Source: Achromobacter denitrificans NBRC 15125
GTDB lineage: Bacteria > Pseudomonadota > Gammaproteobacteria > Burkholderiales > Burkholderiaceae_B
DNA: 35,434 nt
Assembly (NCBI RefSeq): GCF_001571365.1
Contig: NZ_BCTQ01000053.1
Span: 1-35,434, forward strand
Direction: 5' to 3'
Both the position numbers and the translations under genes were made by a program. Position 1 is the first letter of the stretch. Each line of letters begins with the position of its first letter. The notes below the pieces were generated by a model. The model was given only the letters and a program-made list of their open reading frames with translations. It was not told the DNA's origin and made no database searches. Of this stretch, positions 1 through 9,700 are shown piece after piece.

Positions 1-1
1 C

Positions 2-103
2 GTCCCCGCCGGCACCAGCCGCCTGCGCGTCACGCTGAGCGCGGCGCACCGGGACGAGGACGTCTCCCGGCTGATCGACGGCTTCGCCGCGGTGGCGGCG
101 TGA
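2..103 (+). CDS. bioF: 8-amino-7-oxononanoate synthase, C-terminal end only
   Basis: Partial gene cut by the left window edge; only the last 33 residues and the TGA stop are present. The visible tail contains RLRVTLSAAH followed by a short helix, which is the usual C-terminal end of BioF-type (class II alpha-oxoamine synthase) PLP enzymes. BioF condenses pimeloyl-ACP with L-alanine to give 8-amino-7-oxononanoate. The assignment rests on this short tail plus the bioH-like and bioC-bioD genes that follow immediately. The stop overlaps the next gene's ATG (TGATG), so the genes are translationally coupled. Confidence 0.72.
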   Translation, partial: VPAGTSRLRVTLSAAHRDEDVSRLIDGFAAVAA

Positions 104-822
104 TGCCCGGCCGTCCCCTGCCCGCCCCGGCCGCGCGCCCGACCCTGCTGTTCGTCCACGGCTGGGCCTTCGACGCCTCGTTCTGGGCGCCGCTGCGCGC
201 CGAGCTGGCCGACTGGCCGCAGGCCGTCTCCGAGGCCGGCTATTTCGGGCCGGCCCGGCATCCCGAGGTCGCGGGCCCGGTCGTCGCCATCGGCCATTCG
301 CTGGGCGCGCTGCGCCTGCTGGGCGGGTTGCCGCGGCACTGCCGCGCGCTGGTCGCCATCAACGGATTCCCGCGCTTTGCCGCCGGTCCCGGCTTCGAGG
401 CCGGCGTGCCGCCCCGCATGCTGGACCGGATGGGCAAGCGCCTCTCGGCGGACCCCATGGCCGTGCTGCGGGACTTCCGCCAGCGCTGCGGCGCGGCGGA
501 GCCCTTCGGCGCGGCGACCGGCGAGCCAGCCGGCGCCCCCCTCGGCGCGCCCCGGATCGAGGCGCTGGACCGCGATCTGCAACGCCTGCGCGACGACGAC
601 CAACGCGCCGCCCTCGCCGCGCTGACGCTGCCGCTGCTCGCCCTGGCCGGCGACGCCGATCCCATCGTGCCGGCCGTGATGACGCGGGCGGCCTACGCGG
701 GCCGGCCGGCGGACGAATTGCGCTGGCGGGAAGGCGGCGGCCACTTGCTGCCCCGGTCCGACGCGGCCTGGTGCGCCGCGCGCATCCGCGACTTTCTTTC
801 CCGCCTGGCGCCCGAGGCATGA
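103..822 (+). CDS. bioH: Alpha/beta hydrolase, BioH-like pimeloyl-ACP methyl ester esterase
   Basis: This 239-aa alpha/beta hydrolase probably removes the methyl group from pimeloyl-ACP methyl ester, releasing pimeloyl-ACP for BioF. An early VHGW segment (oxyanion-hole type) lies near residue 18. The nucleophile elbow GHSLG puts the serine at residue 66. The acid is in GDADPIVP (D184 or D186) and the histidine in GGGHLLP (H214), so a full catalytic triad is visible. The length is slightly below E. coli BioH (about 256 aa). The ATG at 103 was chosen because it overlaps the bioF stop; a GTG one codon upstream is possible. Its stop overlaps the next start (ATGA). Within a bioF-bioC-bioD operon the BioH role is the natural reading, but sequence alone cannot exclude another esterase. 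Confidence 0.75.
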   Translation: MPGRPLPAPAARPTLLFVHGWAFDASFWAPLRAELADWPQAVSEAGYFGPARHPEVAGPVVAIGHSLGALRLLGGLPRHCRALVAINGFPRFAAGPGFEAGVPPRMLDRMGKRLSADPMAVLRDFRQRCGAAEPFGAATGEPAGAPLGAPRIEALDRDLQRLRDDDQRAALAALTLPLLALAGDADPIVPAVMTRAAYAGRPADELRWREGGGHLLPRSDAAWCAARIRDFLSRLAPEA

Positions 823-2255
823 CGCAGGCGCCGCGCAACACCCGGGTCGGCGCGCGCTTCGGCGCGGCCGCCCCCCGCTATGACGAGCACGCGCCCGTCC
901 AGCGCATCACGGCCGAACGGCTGGCCAGCGATATCGCCCTGCTGCCCCTGCCCCGCCGCCCGCGCATCCTGGAGATCGGCTGCGGCACCGGGATGCTGAC
1001 CCGGGCGCTGGCGCGCCGCCTCGGCCCGGCCGACTGGACGGTGACGGACATCTCCCCCGGCATGCTGGACGCGTCGCGGCGCCACCCGCCCTTGCCCGGA
1101 ACGGCCCGCTACCAGTTGCTGGACGGCGAATATCCGGAAGGGCTGCCCGGCGGCTACGACCTGATCTGCTCCAGCCTGGCGGTGCAATGGTTTTCCGACC
1201 TGAACGCCGGCCTGGGCCGGCTGGCCAGGTTGCTGGCCCCGGGCGGCTGCCTGGCGGTGGCGACCCTGGCCGCGGACACCTTCGGCGAATGGCGGGCGGC
1301 GCATCGCGCGGCCGGCCTGGCCCCGGCCACGCCCGCCTATCCCCCGCCCGCCGCCATCCGTCCGGACATGGGCAATCTGGCGGGTGGCGTGCGCGCGGAA
1401 CGGCTGATACATAATCATCCCGACGGCCTGCATTTCCTGAAAGGCCTGAAGGGCATCGGCGCCACCACCCCGGCGCCCGGCAGCAAGCCGCTCAGCGCCG
1501 CCGCCTTGCGGCGGGTGCTGGCGGCGTTCGACGAACAAGGAGCCACGGTGACTTATCACCTGGCCTATGGCATGTGGAAAAAAACTGACTCGCCCCCGCC
1601 GGGGGTCTTCGTGACCGGCACCGATACCGGCATCGGCAAGACGCTCGTGTCCGCGATCCTGGCGCGCGCCTGGAACGCCGATTACTGGAAGCCGGTGCAG
1701 ACCGGCGTGTCCGAAGAGCCGGGCGACACGGAAACCGTCGCGGAGCTGGCGGGGCTTCCGCCCGAGCGCCTGCACCTGCCCGCCTACGTGCTGCAGGCGC
1801 CGCTGTCGCCGTGGGCGGCGGCCACGCTGGAAGACGCCGTGGTGGACGCCACCAGCATCGTTCCGCCCCCCACCCAGGCCCCGCTGATCGTGGAAGGGGC
1901 CGGCGGACTCTACGTGCCCATCGACGACACGCACATGATGATCGACCTGATCGCGCGGCTGGACCTGCCCGTGGTATTGGCGGCGCGCAGCGGGCTGGGC
2001 ACCATCAACCACACCCTGCTCAGCCTGGAGGCGCTCAAGCGCCGCGGCATTCCCGTGCTGGGGGTGATCATGAGCGGCCCCTTGTCGGCGGGCAACAAGG
2101 AAGCCATCGAGCGCTTCGGCAACGTGCGCGTGCTGGCCGAGATTCCGCCGCTGTCCAAGGTGGACGCCAGGACGGTCGATGCCCTGGCGCAAGGCATTCC
2201 TCCGCTGAGCGAGTGCCTGGCGGCGCTGGGCGGCGCGCCGGCGGTGGCGAGCTAG
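819..2255 (+). CDS. bioC-bioD: BioC-BioD fusion: malonyl-ACP O-methyltransferase / dethiobiotin synthetase
   Basis: One uninterrupted 478-aa reading frame carries two biotin enzymes. Residues 1 to about 255 are BioC, a SAM-dependent methyltransferase that caps malonyl-ACP; SAM motif I, EIGCGTG, is at 52-58. Residues from about 261 are BioD, which makes dethiobiotin from DAPA, CO2 and ATP; its P-loop GTDTGIGKT is at 267-275, KPVQTG starts at 291 and EGAGG is at 359-363. Each half has normal stand-alone length, and only a few residues (about KTDSPP) separate them. The ATG at 819 overlaps the bioH-like stop (ATGA) and gives the expected BioC N-terminus. An internal Shine-Dalgarno with a GTG at 1548 could also release a separate BioD. 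A lost BioC stop codon is the simplest origin. Confidence 0.88.
   Translation: MTQAPRNTRVGARFGAAAPRYDEHAPVQRITAERLASDIALLPLPRRPRILEIGCGTGMLTRALARRLGPADWTVTDISPGMLDASRRHPPLPGTARYQLLDGEYPEGLPGGYDLICSSLAVQWFSDLNAGLGRLARLLAPGGCLAVATLAADTFGEWRAAHRAAGLAPATPAYPPPAAIRPDMGNLAGGVRAERLIHNHPDGLHFLKGLKGIGATTPAPGSKPLSAAALRRVLAAFDEQGATVTYHLAYGMWKKTDSPPPGVFVTGTDTGIGKTLVSAILARAWNADYWKPVQTGVSEEPGDTETVAELAGLPPERLHLPAYVLQAPLSPWAAATLEDAVVDATSIVPPPTQAPLIVEGAGGLYVPIDDTHMMIDLIARLDLPVVLAARSGLGTINHTLLSLEALKRRGIPVLGVIMSGPLSAGNKEAIERFGNVRVLAEIPPLSKVDARTVDALAQGIPPLSECLAALGGAPAVAS
1537..1550 (+). promoter_or_regulatory. Internal ribosome-binding site with GTG start for possible free BioD
   Basis: AAGGAG at 1537-1542 is followed after five bases by GTG at 1548, in frame with the BioD half. 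Initiation here would give a BioD with about 18 extra N-terminal residues. It may be a relic of separate bioC and bioD genes or an active second start. This is seen in sequence only; use of the site is inference. Confidence 0.4.
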
Positions 2256-2277
2256 CCGGACGAGCGGGGGCGGACCA

Positions 2278-2300
2278 GCCGCCGCGCGGGCCGCGGCGGC
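2278..2300 (+). terminator. GC-rich hairpin after the biotin operon
   Basis: A 9-bp perfect stem (GCCGCCGCG paired with CGCGGCGGC) with a 5-base loop lies 22 bases after the bioC-bioD stop. No U-tract follows, so it is not a classic intrinsic terminator. It may mark the 3' end or stabilise the message. Confidence 0.35.
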
Positions 2301-2519
2301 ATCGGGCGTTCCCGAAGGCCTGCTCCATTACAAATGCGTACAAAATAAATCCGGGCCCGGCCCGCCGCTCCTCCCTTCGGATTCAGGCGCGTTGCCCTCC
2401 ATTCGGCCGCCAGGATGGCTACCAAAGCCTCAGCTTCGGCATGGGCTTTGGCCGCGGGCCCGCCATTTCTACATCCAAAAGCCACATCCGGCCTTGTCGC
2501 CGGCCCCCCTCGCGCGTTG

Positions 2520-2547
2520 TTGACCACTAACTCGACACGGCTATAGA
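2520..2547 (+). promoter_or_regulatory. Sigma-70-like promoter for the giant two-gene operon
   Basis: TTGACC at 2520-2525 and TATAGA at 2542-2547 are separated by 16 bases, close to sigma-70 consensus in otherwise GC-rich DNA. A start near 2554 would leave a leader of about 70 bases before the AGGAGAG ribosome-binding site at 2611-2617 and the ATG at 2623. The rest of the 367-base gap 2256-2622 holds an AT-rich patch near 2330-2350 and the hairpin at 2278-2300, with no credible gene. Confidence 0.5.
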
Positions 2548-2622
2548 TTTCCGTCGCATTGCAGTTCGATTCGCTGGCAGTTGGTCGTGTTCCCAGGTTT
2601 TCTTCTTTGCAGGAGAGCTGGC

Positions 2623-5600
2623 ATGGTCACCAGAAGGCTGCAGATCCCCGTCCTTGCCCCCAAACCCAACCGCAATTTCTTCGACGGAACGCGTCCCGGC
2701 GTCCCTGTCCTGAGGCCGGCCGACCTGCTGGCGTTGCGGATCGAACTGCGCAACCTGGCGGTCTCGCCGGGCCAGCCGCCCCGCCTGAAGAAAGCGGGCG
2801 ACGGGCCGGCCACGCTGATCGTGCACTTCCCGCCGCAATCGATCGTGGAACAGACGTTCTTCGAAACGGCCGCGGCCGGCACGACGAAACAGCCTCCGCC
2901 CCGCCCCACGCCCGAAGCGCCCGATCCGGGCGGCGGCCAGGACGCGCTCACCGGCCCGCCCGTCCGGGCGCGCATCGCGGGCGAATCCCGGCTGGCCTTC
3001 TCCGTTCCCGACGATTTCGACGCGCCCTATACGCTGGAAGGCGTGCTCGCGGCGATCGAGTCGCTGCCGCCGGCGGTGGCCGCGAACGCGCGCCCGCCCG
3101 CCGCGGCCGCGCCGCGCCTGACGCTGCGCGACCTGTTCGACAGGCGCCTGGACAAGCTGGCCCCCGCGCAGCGCGCGGCGCTCTCCAGCTTCGCCTTGCG
3201 CAATGCGCGCATCGCCACGCAGCAGGACGCGCCCGGCGCGCTGCGGTTGCGGCTGGCGGGCGGCGGCCCCGGGCTGCGCGTGCCGAGGCCGGGCGCGGTG
3301 ATCCGCCCGGTGGAGCGCGCCGGCGGCCTGGTGGAGATTCTCAGGCGCGGGCCCAAGCCCGCGCCGCCCACCGCGCAGCAAACCGCCATCGAACTGCCCT
3401 GGCGCCTCATCCTCAGCCCGCACGCCGAAGAGCGCTGGCGCCACGCGAAGTCGCCCGCCACCTCGGCGGCCACGCAGCACACCGAACTGTGGCACTCGCG
3501 CCTGCTGACCGCGCCCGGCGAGAACGCGGGCATCGAGCCGCCCGCAGCGGACGCCCGGCGCACGCTGCGCGCCATCTGGGCGCTGGGCGGCGAAAGCACG
3601 ACCAAGCCCATGCAGGCGGCGTTTCCGGTGCCGGCCGACACCCAGCTGCCGAAGCCGGACAACTGGCCGTTCCGCATGCCGATGACGGACTTCGACCGCT
3701 ACCAGATCGCCCATCTGTCGTCGAACTTCTCGGTCGCCAACTACACGCCCCAGCCGGTCGACGCCCGGCTGCTGATGCTGTCGGCGCTGGGCGCGTGGCT
3801 CGACTCGCGCGGCAACTGGGACGCGCCCGGGCTGTCGCTGGAAGAGTGGACCCATCGCGGCGCCATGGGCCGCGACCACTTCGTGCGCATCGTCTATAAG
3901 GGCTTCCTGTTCCCCTTCGGCCATCGCGCCTCGCTCGTGAAAGTCAGCGAGCGCAAATTCCATCCCGGCACGGCCGGCAACACCGCCTACCTGCGCCAGC
4001 GCCTGTTCATCATCGTGCGGCAGCGCGAGCGCGTGTACGCCGACCCCGACCTGCAGGCGCGCGACGGCGGCGACCCGATATTCCTGCATCGCCAGATGCC
4101 GTTCTCCAGCGTGCGCATCCTCACCGCCGTCACGCCCAGCTTGGACCGGCCCACCGACGCCGCCTGCAACATCGACAACATGGGGCAGTTGCTGTTCTGG
4201 CCCTGCGTGGCCGGCGCCCCGTTCAAGTTCGCCTGTTCGGCCACCGACATCGACGGCCGCAACGTGCAGTTCGACCTGCCCATGATCTTCATGGACGGGG
4301 GCTACGCCAGCCCGCGCGAACAGCGGGGGCTGTGGCTGGCGCCCAGCTACGGCGCGGCCGAGACCTTCGCCGTCAAGACCCAGACGGCCTGGCGCAAGCC
4401 CGAGCGCAGCGACCGCCGCATCGCGCTGCTCAAGCAGCAGCGCGTCACGCTGGCGCCCAGCCGCAAGGCCGGCGATACCGCCGCGCAGGTGGACTCCATC
4501 GAGTTCGACGCCGTGGTGGAACCGGGCAACGCCCAACTGCGCGCCTACAGCGATTCCTTGAACGGCCCGCTGTTCTACCCCGGCATCCGGCGCGCCTCGA
4601 TCCGCATCGCGGCCCTCTCCAAGCTGACCGGCAGCGACAAGACCAGCACGCTCAGCTGGAATGCCCATTACCTGAAGTTCGGTTTCGACGCCGCCAATGC
4701 CGGCCAGGTCTTCGGCGACATCGACGCCGACCCCATCCATCGCGGCGGCGCGGCGCTGGACTTCTCGTCGCAAGGCGACCGCGCGGGAGGCTTCGTGCAG
4801 CCCAACCTGCGTCCCACGGCGCTATCGCGCCTGGCGGGGCCGGTCAGCGGCAAGGTGGAGGAATTCGTGGCGGGCAGGATGAGCGGCGAAGACGTCTTTC
4901 CCAAAACCCTGTCCGACCTGCCCCTGCCGCTGCTGTTCGGCTGCATCCCGCTGGGCGAGGTGATCGAGGCCGTGGCGGATGCCGCCGGCAAGCCCGAACA
5001 GGTGCCGCGCTTCGTATCGGAAGCCTGCTCGCAGCTGGAAAGCCTGGTCAACGACATGGGCCGACTCTACGGCCTGGTGGCGGACCTGGCCCAGCAGCCC
5101 GGCCGCATCGCCGAAGGCGCCTTGAAGGCGCTGCGCGCCACCCTCGAAGACCTGCTGGGCCAGGCGCAGGCTTATGCGCAGGCGCTGGTGCAGGATGCGC
5201 GGGCGCGCGTCAACGCGCTCACCGCCGCGCTGGACGCGGTGCTCGCGCAGGTCAAGCAGCTGGAGGGCCAGTCCTTCGACGCCGTCCCCGCCCTGCCCGG
5301 GCTGCCCGCGGCGCTCGACGCCGCGCGCGCCGCGGCCCAGGCGCTGCGGACCACGGCCGACGCGAAAGTGAACGGCTTGGGCCTGCCCGACGGGTATCGA
5401 CAATCGCTGTTGCAGGCCGCCAGCCTGACCCAGACCCTGGCCGACAGCGTGGGCCTCGTGCCCGTGCTGCTGACGCAGGGCAAGGCGCTGTACGACGCGC
5501 TGGACGCCGTCGTCGGCCATCCGGACCAGCTGGACGAACTGTTCGCCGATGCCGCCGCGCTCAAGCCGCGCCTGCAAGCGATCTCGGCCGCGGCCCAGCC

Positions 5601-6789
5601 CCTGTCGGACACCGTCGGGAGCGCGCGGCTGCTGGAAGGCGCCCCGCGCCAGGTCGCGCAGACGGCGCTGCGCGCGGTGCAGCTGGCGGTGGACGCCGTG
5701 CTGGCCAGCGCCGAGCTGCTGGAACTGCTTACCGGCGACGAGCTGACCCTGCGCTTCGACTGGAACCCGGTGATACGCAACTGGTCGATCAAGGCCGGCG
5801 ACCCGCCGCTCTTCGTCGCCAACGATCCGCACGGCTTTCGCGTCGCGGTGGAGGCCCGCGTCCGCAAGAACGGACAGAGCGCGCCCAAGCTGTCGGTCAC
5901 CTGTTCGCTCAAGAGCTTCGATCTGGTGCTGATCGCGCCGGCCAGCTTCCTGGAACTGAACTTCGAGAAAATCGAGTTCCGCATCGACACGGCCGCGAAG
6001 ATGGACGTGGACGTGCTGCTCACCGACATCAAGTTCGTCGGCCCGCTGTCCTTCGTGGAAACGCTGCGCGACCTGATCCCGCTGGACGGCTTCTCCGACC
6101 CGCCCTACCTGGACATTTCGCCCAAGGGCGTGGACGCGGGCTTCGACCTGGCGCTGCCTGCCATCGCGATCGGGGTGTTCAACCTGTCCAACCTGAGCCT
6201 GGGAGCCGGCTTCACCGTGCCCTTCATCGGCCAGCCCCTGGCCGTGCGCTTCAACTTCTGCACGCGCGAGCAGCCCTTCAACCTGTCGGTCTGCATGTTC
6301 GGCGGCGGCGGCTTCTTCGGCATCACGCTGGACCCCAGCGGCATCCAGATCATGGAGGCCGCGTTCGAGTTCGGCGCCAGCGTCTCGGTGAACCTGGGCG
6401 TGGCCTCGGGCGGCGTGCACGTGATGGCGGGCATCTACTTCCGGATGGAGAAGAACGCCTGCTCGCTGGCCGGCTACTTCCGCATGGGCGGCTGCGTGAG
6501 CGTGCTGGGCATCGTCAGCATCTCGATCGAGATCTACCTGGAACTGCGGTACGAGTTCGAGAGCGGCAAGTGCGCCGGACGCGCCACCATCACCGTCGAG
6601 ATCGAGGTCTTCATGTTCTCGATGAGCGTATCGCTGTCGTGCGAGCGCAAGTTCGCCGGCTCCAACGGCGACCCGGGCTTCCGCGACCTGATGGGACCGA
6701 GACCGGACCTGCCGCTGGCGCAGGAACTGGCGCAGATCGACGACGACACGGAATACGCGTGGCGCGAGTACGCCGAAGCCTTTGCCTGA
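2623..6789 (+). CDS. Giant uncharacterised protein A (1388 aa) of a two-gene operon
   Basis: I do not recognise a named family. The start at 2623 has AGGAGAG six bases upstream. There is no signal peptide or lipobox. Residues 1 to about 800 look like a mixed, mostly beta region, with segments such as RLILSPHAEERW, TELWHSRL and FPFGHRASLVKVSERKF that I recall from large hypothetical proteins of other bacteria (memory, not a search). Residues about 800-1035 are Ala/Leu/Gln-rich and strongly helical, probably coiled coil. From about 1040 to 1346 the chain is rich in alternating hydrophobic beta strands with Gly runs (GGGGFFG) and several cysteines, suggesting a beta-solenoid or barrel-like fold. 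The last 40 residues are acidic. The stop overlaps the ribosome-binding site of the next gene, which starts 10 bases later, so the two products are probably made together. GC and codon use resemble the neighbours. Confidence 0.85.
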   Translation: MVTRRLQIPVLAPKPNRNFFDGTRPGVPVLRPADLLALRIELRNLAVSPGQPPRLKKAGDGPATLIVHFPPQSIVEQTFFETAAAGTTKQPPPRPTPEAPDPGGGQDALTGPPVRARIAGESRLAFSVPDDFDAPYTLEGVLAAIESLPPAVAANARPPAAAAPRLTLRDLFDRRLDKLAPAQRAALSSFALRNARIATQQDAPGALRLRLAGGGPGLRVPRPGAVIRPVERAGGLVEILRRGPKPAPPTAQQTAIELPWRLILSPHAEERWRHAKSPATSAATQHTELWHSRLLTAPGENAGIEPPAADARRTLRAIWALGGESTTKPMQAAFPVPADTQLPKPDNWPFRMPMTDFDRYQIAHLSSNFSVANYTPQPVDARLLMLSALGAWLDSRGNWDAPGLSLEEWTHRGAMGRDHFVRIVYKGFLFPFGHRASLVKVSERKFHPGTAGNTAYLRQRLFIIVRQRERVYADPDLQARDGGDPIFLHRQMPFSSVRILTAVTPSLDRPTDAACNIDNMGQLLFWPCVAGAPFKFACSATDIDGRNVQFDLPMIFMDGGYASPREQRGLWLAPSYGAAETFAVKTQTAWRKPERSDRRIALLKQQRVTLAPSRKAGDTAAQVDSIEFDAVVEPGNAQLRAYSDSLNGPLFYPGIRRASIRIAALSKLTGSDKTSTLSWNAHYLKFGFDAANAGQVFGDIDADPIHRGGAALDFSSQGDRAGGFVQPNLRPTALSRLAGPVSGKVEEFVAGRMSGEDVFPKTLSDLPLPLLFGCIPLGEVIEAVADAAGKPEQVPRFVSEACSQLESLVNDMGRLYGLVADLAQQPGRIAEGALKALRATLEDLLGQAQAYAQALVQDARARVNALTAALDAVLAQVKQLEGQSFDAVPALPGLPAALDAARAAAQALRTTADAKVNGLGLPDGYRQSLLQAASLTQTLADSVGLVPVLLTQGKALYDALDAVVGHPDQLDELFADAAALKPRLQAISAAAQPLSDTVGSARLLEGAPRQVAQTALRAVQLAVDAVLASAELLELLTGDELTLRFDWNPVIRNWSIKAGDPPLFVANDPHGFRVAVEARVRKNGQSAPKLSVTCSLKSFDLVLIAPASFLELNFEKIEFRIDTAAKMDVDVLLTDIKFVGPLSFVETLRDLIPLDGFSDPPYLDISPKGVDAGFDLALPAIAIGVFNLSNLSLGAGFTVPFIGQPLAVRFNFCTREQPFNLSVCMFGGGGFFGITLDPSGIQIMEAAFEFGASVSVNLGVASGGVHVMAGIYFRMEKNACSLAGYFRMGGCVSVLGIVSISIEIYLELRYEFESGKCAGRATITVEIEVFMFSMSVSLSCERKFAGSNGDPGFRDLMGPRPDLPLAQELAQIDDDTEYAWREYAEAFA

Positions 6790-6799
6790 GGAGCCCCCC

Positions 6800-9700
6800 A
6801 TGGCCAAGCAAACCATCGTCTGGACCGCAATCCCCAATGGCCGCGTGCCCGACGGCGCCGACGCCGGCCGCTTGCGCATCTCCATCGTGGCCTCGCCCCG
6901 CCTCACGCCCGAAGCCGCGAACGAGCAGCGGCTGCGCGCCTTTCCGGATTGGGTGAACTGGCCGCGCACGCTGGAGCGGGTGCGCTTCGCGCTCAAATCC
7001 GGCGCCGACGAAATCGAGCTGGAACCGGCGCCGCTGGCCGATCCCGCGCTGTGGGAGCGGCTCCTGCCCAAGACCACGCCGGTCGCGGGATTCGTTTTCC
7101 GCGACATGAGCGCGGTCAACCTGTTCTCGTATTCGGTCGCCGCGCTGCTGGGCATGACCCGCAAGCATTATGGCCGGCTGGCGGTGCAGGCCACCGGCAC
7201 GCACCCCACCCTGCTACCGTGGCGCAAGGCGCATCCGGGGTTGAAGGACATGCTGTCCGACTGCGGCACGCGCACCGTCGTCGTGCCCATCTCGGACCGG
7301 CGCATCGAACTGCCGCTGCCCGGCTTCGACCGCTTCTTCGACGACGGCGGAGACGGCGCTGAGCGCGTGCTGCGCGGCCAGGTCTACGGGCCGCACAGCA
7401 TCTACGAAGGCCGCGCCGCCGCGCCCGGCGTGGACGCCGAGGGCAACCCCCTGCCTCCCGTCGGTTTTCCGCTGCGCGCCCTGCCCACCCGGTGGAACGA
7501 CGCCGCGCTCAGCAACGCCGACCAGAACCTGATGAAGCAGTGGAATTCCCAGGCCGAATACACGCTGTTCCAGGCCAACCGCTTCTACCGCCGCGAACCG
7601 CCCACCGAGGCGCAGCGGGAGATCCGCCGGCCGGACGGCAAGAACGTGCCCCCGCCGCCCGCCCTTCCCGACATGGACTTCCACGCCATCGTCGCGTCCT
7701 ACGGCGATTACCCCGCGCTGTTGCGCCAGCTGGGCCTGGTCATCGACTGCCTGCTGCCGCCGGACTCGCCGCTGGACCAGCAGCTGGCGGCGGCGCCCTC
7801 GGCGCAAGGCCGCTTCTTCCTGGCCCTGCGCTGGGCGGACGCGCGCGACCCAGCCGACGACGCCTGCCCCGCCACCGCCTGGACGGGCGACCGGGACCGC
7901 TTCACCACGCGCCCGCGCAACCCCGACCACGAACGCGGCATGCTGAAGCTGCGCCGCGCCGACGACAGCTGGAACCTGTACGAGCCGCGCAGCCCCTTCG
8001 ACGTTTATCAGGTCGACCCCGACGGCGCGGCGCTGAAGACCGTGGACTTCCTGCTGACCGCGCAGAACCTGGTCGCCCGGAGCCTGGCGCTGGGCGCCGA
8101 CGGCGCCGTGACCTACACCACCGGCGACAAGCAGGCCGTGGCCGCGCTGCGCTCGGGCGGCCTGGGCGTGGCCCGGCGCGGCCGCGCCTGGGAGGTCGCG
8201 CAGAACGCCGCCGCCGCGGCGCTGAAGAACGCCGCGCTGGCGGGCGCGCCCGGCAGCATCGTGCTCTATACCGAAGACCTGTTGCGCGGCTACCGCGTGG
8301 ACGCGCAGCCGCAGATTCCCGGCGATCCGCAAGCCTGGCGCTCGCTGTGCCGGCGCTCCGGCGTCTACCGCTGCACCGACGGCGGCGCGCCCCTGGCGCT
8401 GCCCGACGACGAAGGTTACGTGAAGGGCGCCTCCACCACCGGCGGCAAGGAGCCGGACGACCACTACCTGCATGAATCGCTCTTTCGCTGGACCGGCTGG
8501 AGCCTGGTCGCGCCGCGCCCCGGGCGCACGCTGCGCGACCGCCAGGACGCCGACAGCGGCGTGCAGGGCGAAGTGCCCGAAGACGTGCGGGACACCGTCA
8601 GCGAAAAAGGCAACGGCCTGGCCGTCAGCTTCGCCGCGCTCAAGGGCAGCCTGCCGCGCCTGCGCTTCGGCATGCCCTACCGCTTCCGCGCGCGGCTGGT
8701 CGACCTGGCCGGCAACAGCCTGGCGCATGACGATCCCTCGCTGGAGCACGACGACAACGTCACCCAGCCGGTCACCTACTGGCGCTTCGAGCCGGTGGAT
8801 CCGCCCGCCCTGCTGCACCGCGCCCGCACCAGCGAAGGCGAATCGCTCGAACGCATGGTGATCCGCAGCAACCTCGGCATGGATCCCGCCGCCTACCGCG
8901 ACAGCCCGGACTTCAAGGACGCGGCCAAGCAATCCGCCTCGGCGGACTTCGAATACACGCCCGCCAACGAACGCCACGTCGTGCCGCCCAAGTCCTCGCA
9001 GCTGCAATGCGAAACGCACGGCCTGTTCGATGCCCTGATGGGCAGCCCCGCCGGCATCAAGCAGGCCTACGAAATCTCCGCGCGCGACGCCGCCACGCTG
9101 TATGACGCGGGCCCGGGCACGCAGATCGAACTGATCACGCCGCAATCGCTGGACAAGATCGCTACCACCGACGCCGTGCCTCCCGGCCCGCCCTCGGCCG
9201 AGCGCCCGACCGGCGAGCGCCTCGCCGCCGGGCAGTACGTCATCCACCGCGAGGCGCGGGTCCGCACGCCCTACCTGCCGGACCCGGCGGCGGGCGGCTT
9301 CGCGCTGCGCGCGCAGGCCGGCCACGCCCTGCCCGGCGTGACCGGGCCCAAGGTCCTGGGGCCCAGCGCGGTCATCGCGCAGACGCCTGCCCAGGAACTG
9401 GTGCTGCTCGTCAAGCACGCCGGCGCCTGGCCCGACGCGCAGGGATTCCGCATTGTCCTGCAGGAGCGCAAGGCCACGCTGGACGATCCGCCCTGCGCCG
9501 AGCGCTATCCCGACGACGGCGCGCCCTCCTGGGACGAGGCCGAACGCGTTCTCACCTTCTACCTGCCCAAAGGCCGCATCGCTCGGCTGCGCTATTCCAG
9601 CTTCGTCAATCCGGGGCTCGCGAACACCTTCGGCATTCCCGCGTGGGCCGGCAACGAAGGCGAGCGCGCCACGCTCCGCCTGTCGTCCGTGCTCGGCAGT

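Noticed and set aside
693..2192. A 499-residue minus-strand frame over bioC-bioD
   Set aside because: Shadow of the conserved BioC-BioD frame, with a Gly/Arg/His/Gln-rich product.
2527..4773. A 748-residue minus-strand frame
   Set aside because: Low-complexity Arg/Gly/Ala product with no motif, wholly opposite giant gene A.
4822..7164. A 780-residue minus-strand frame spanning the A/B junction
   Set aside because: The composition is typical of an antisense shadow, and it crosses the boundary of two well-supported plus-strand genes.
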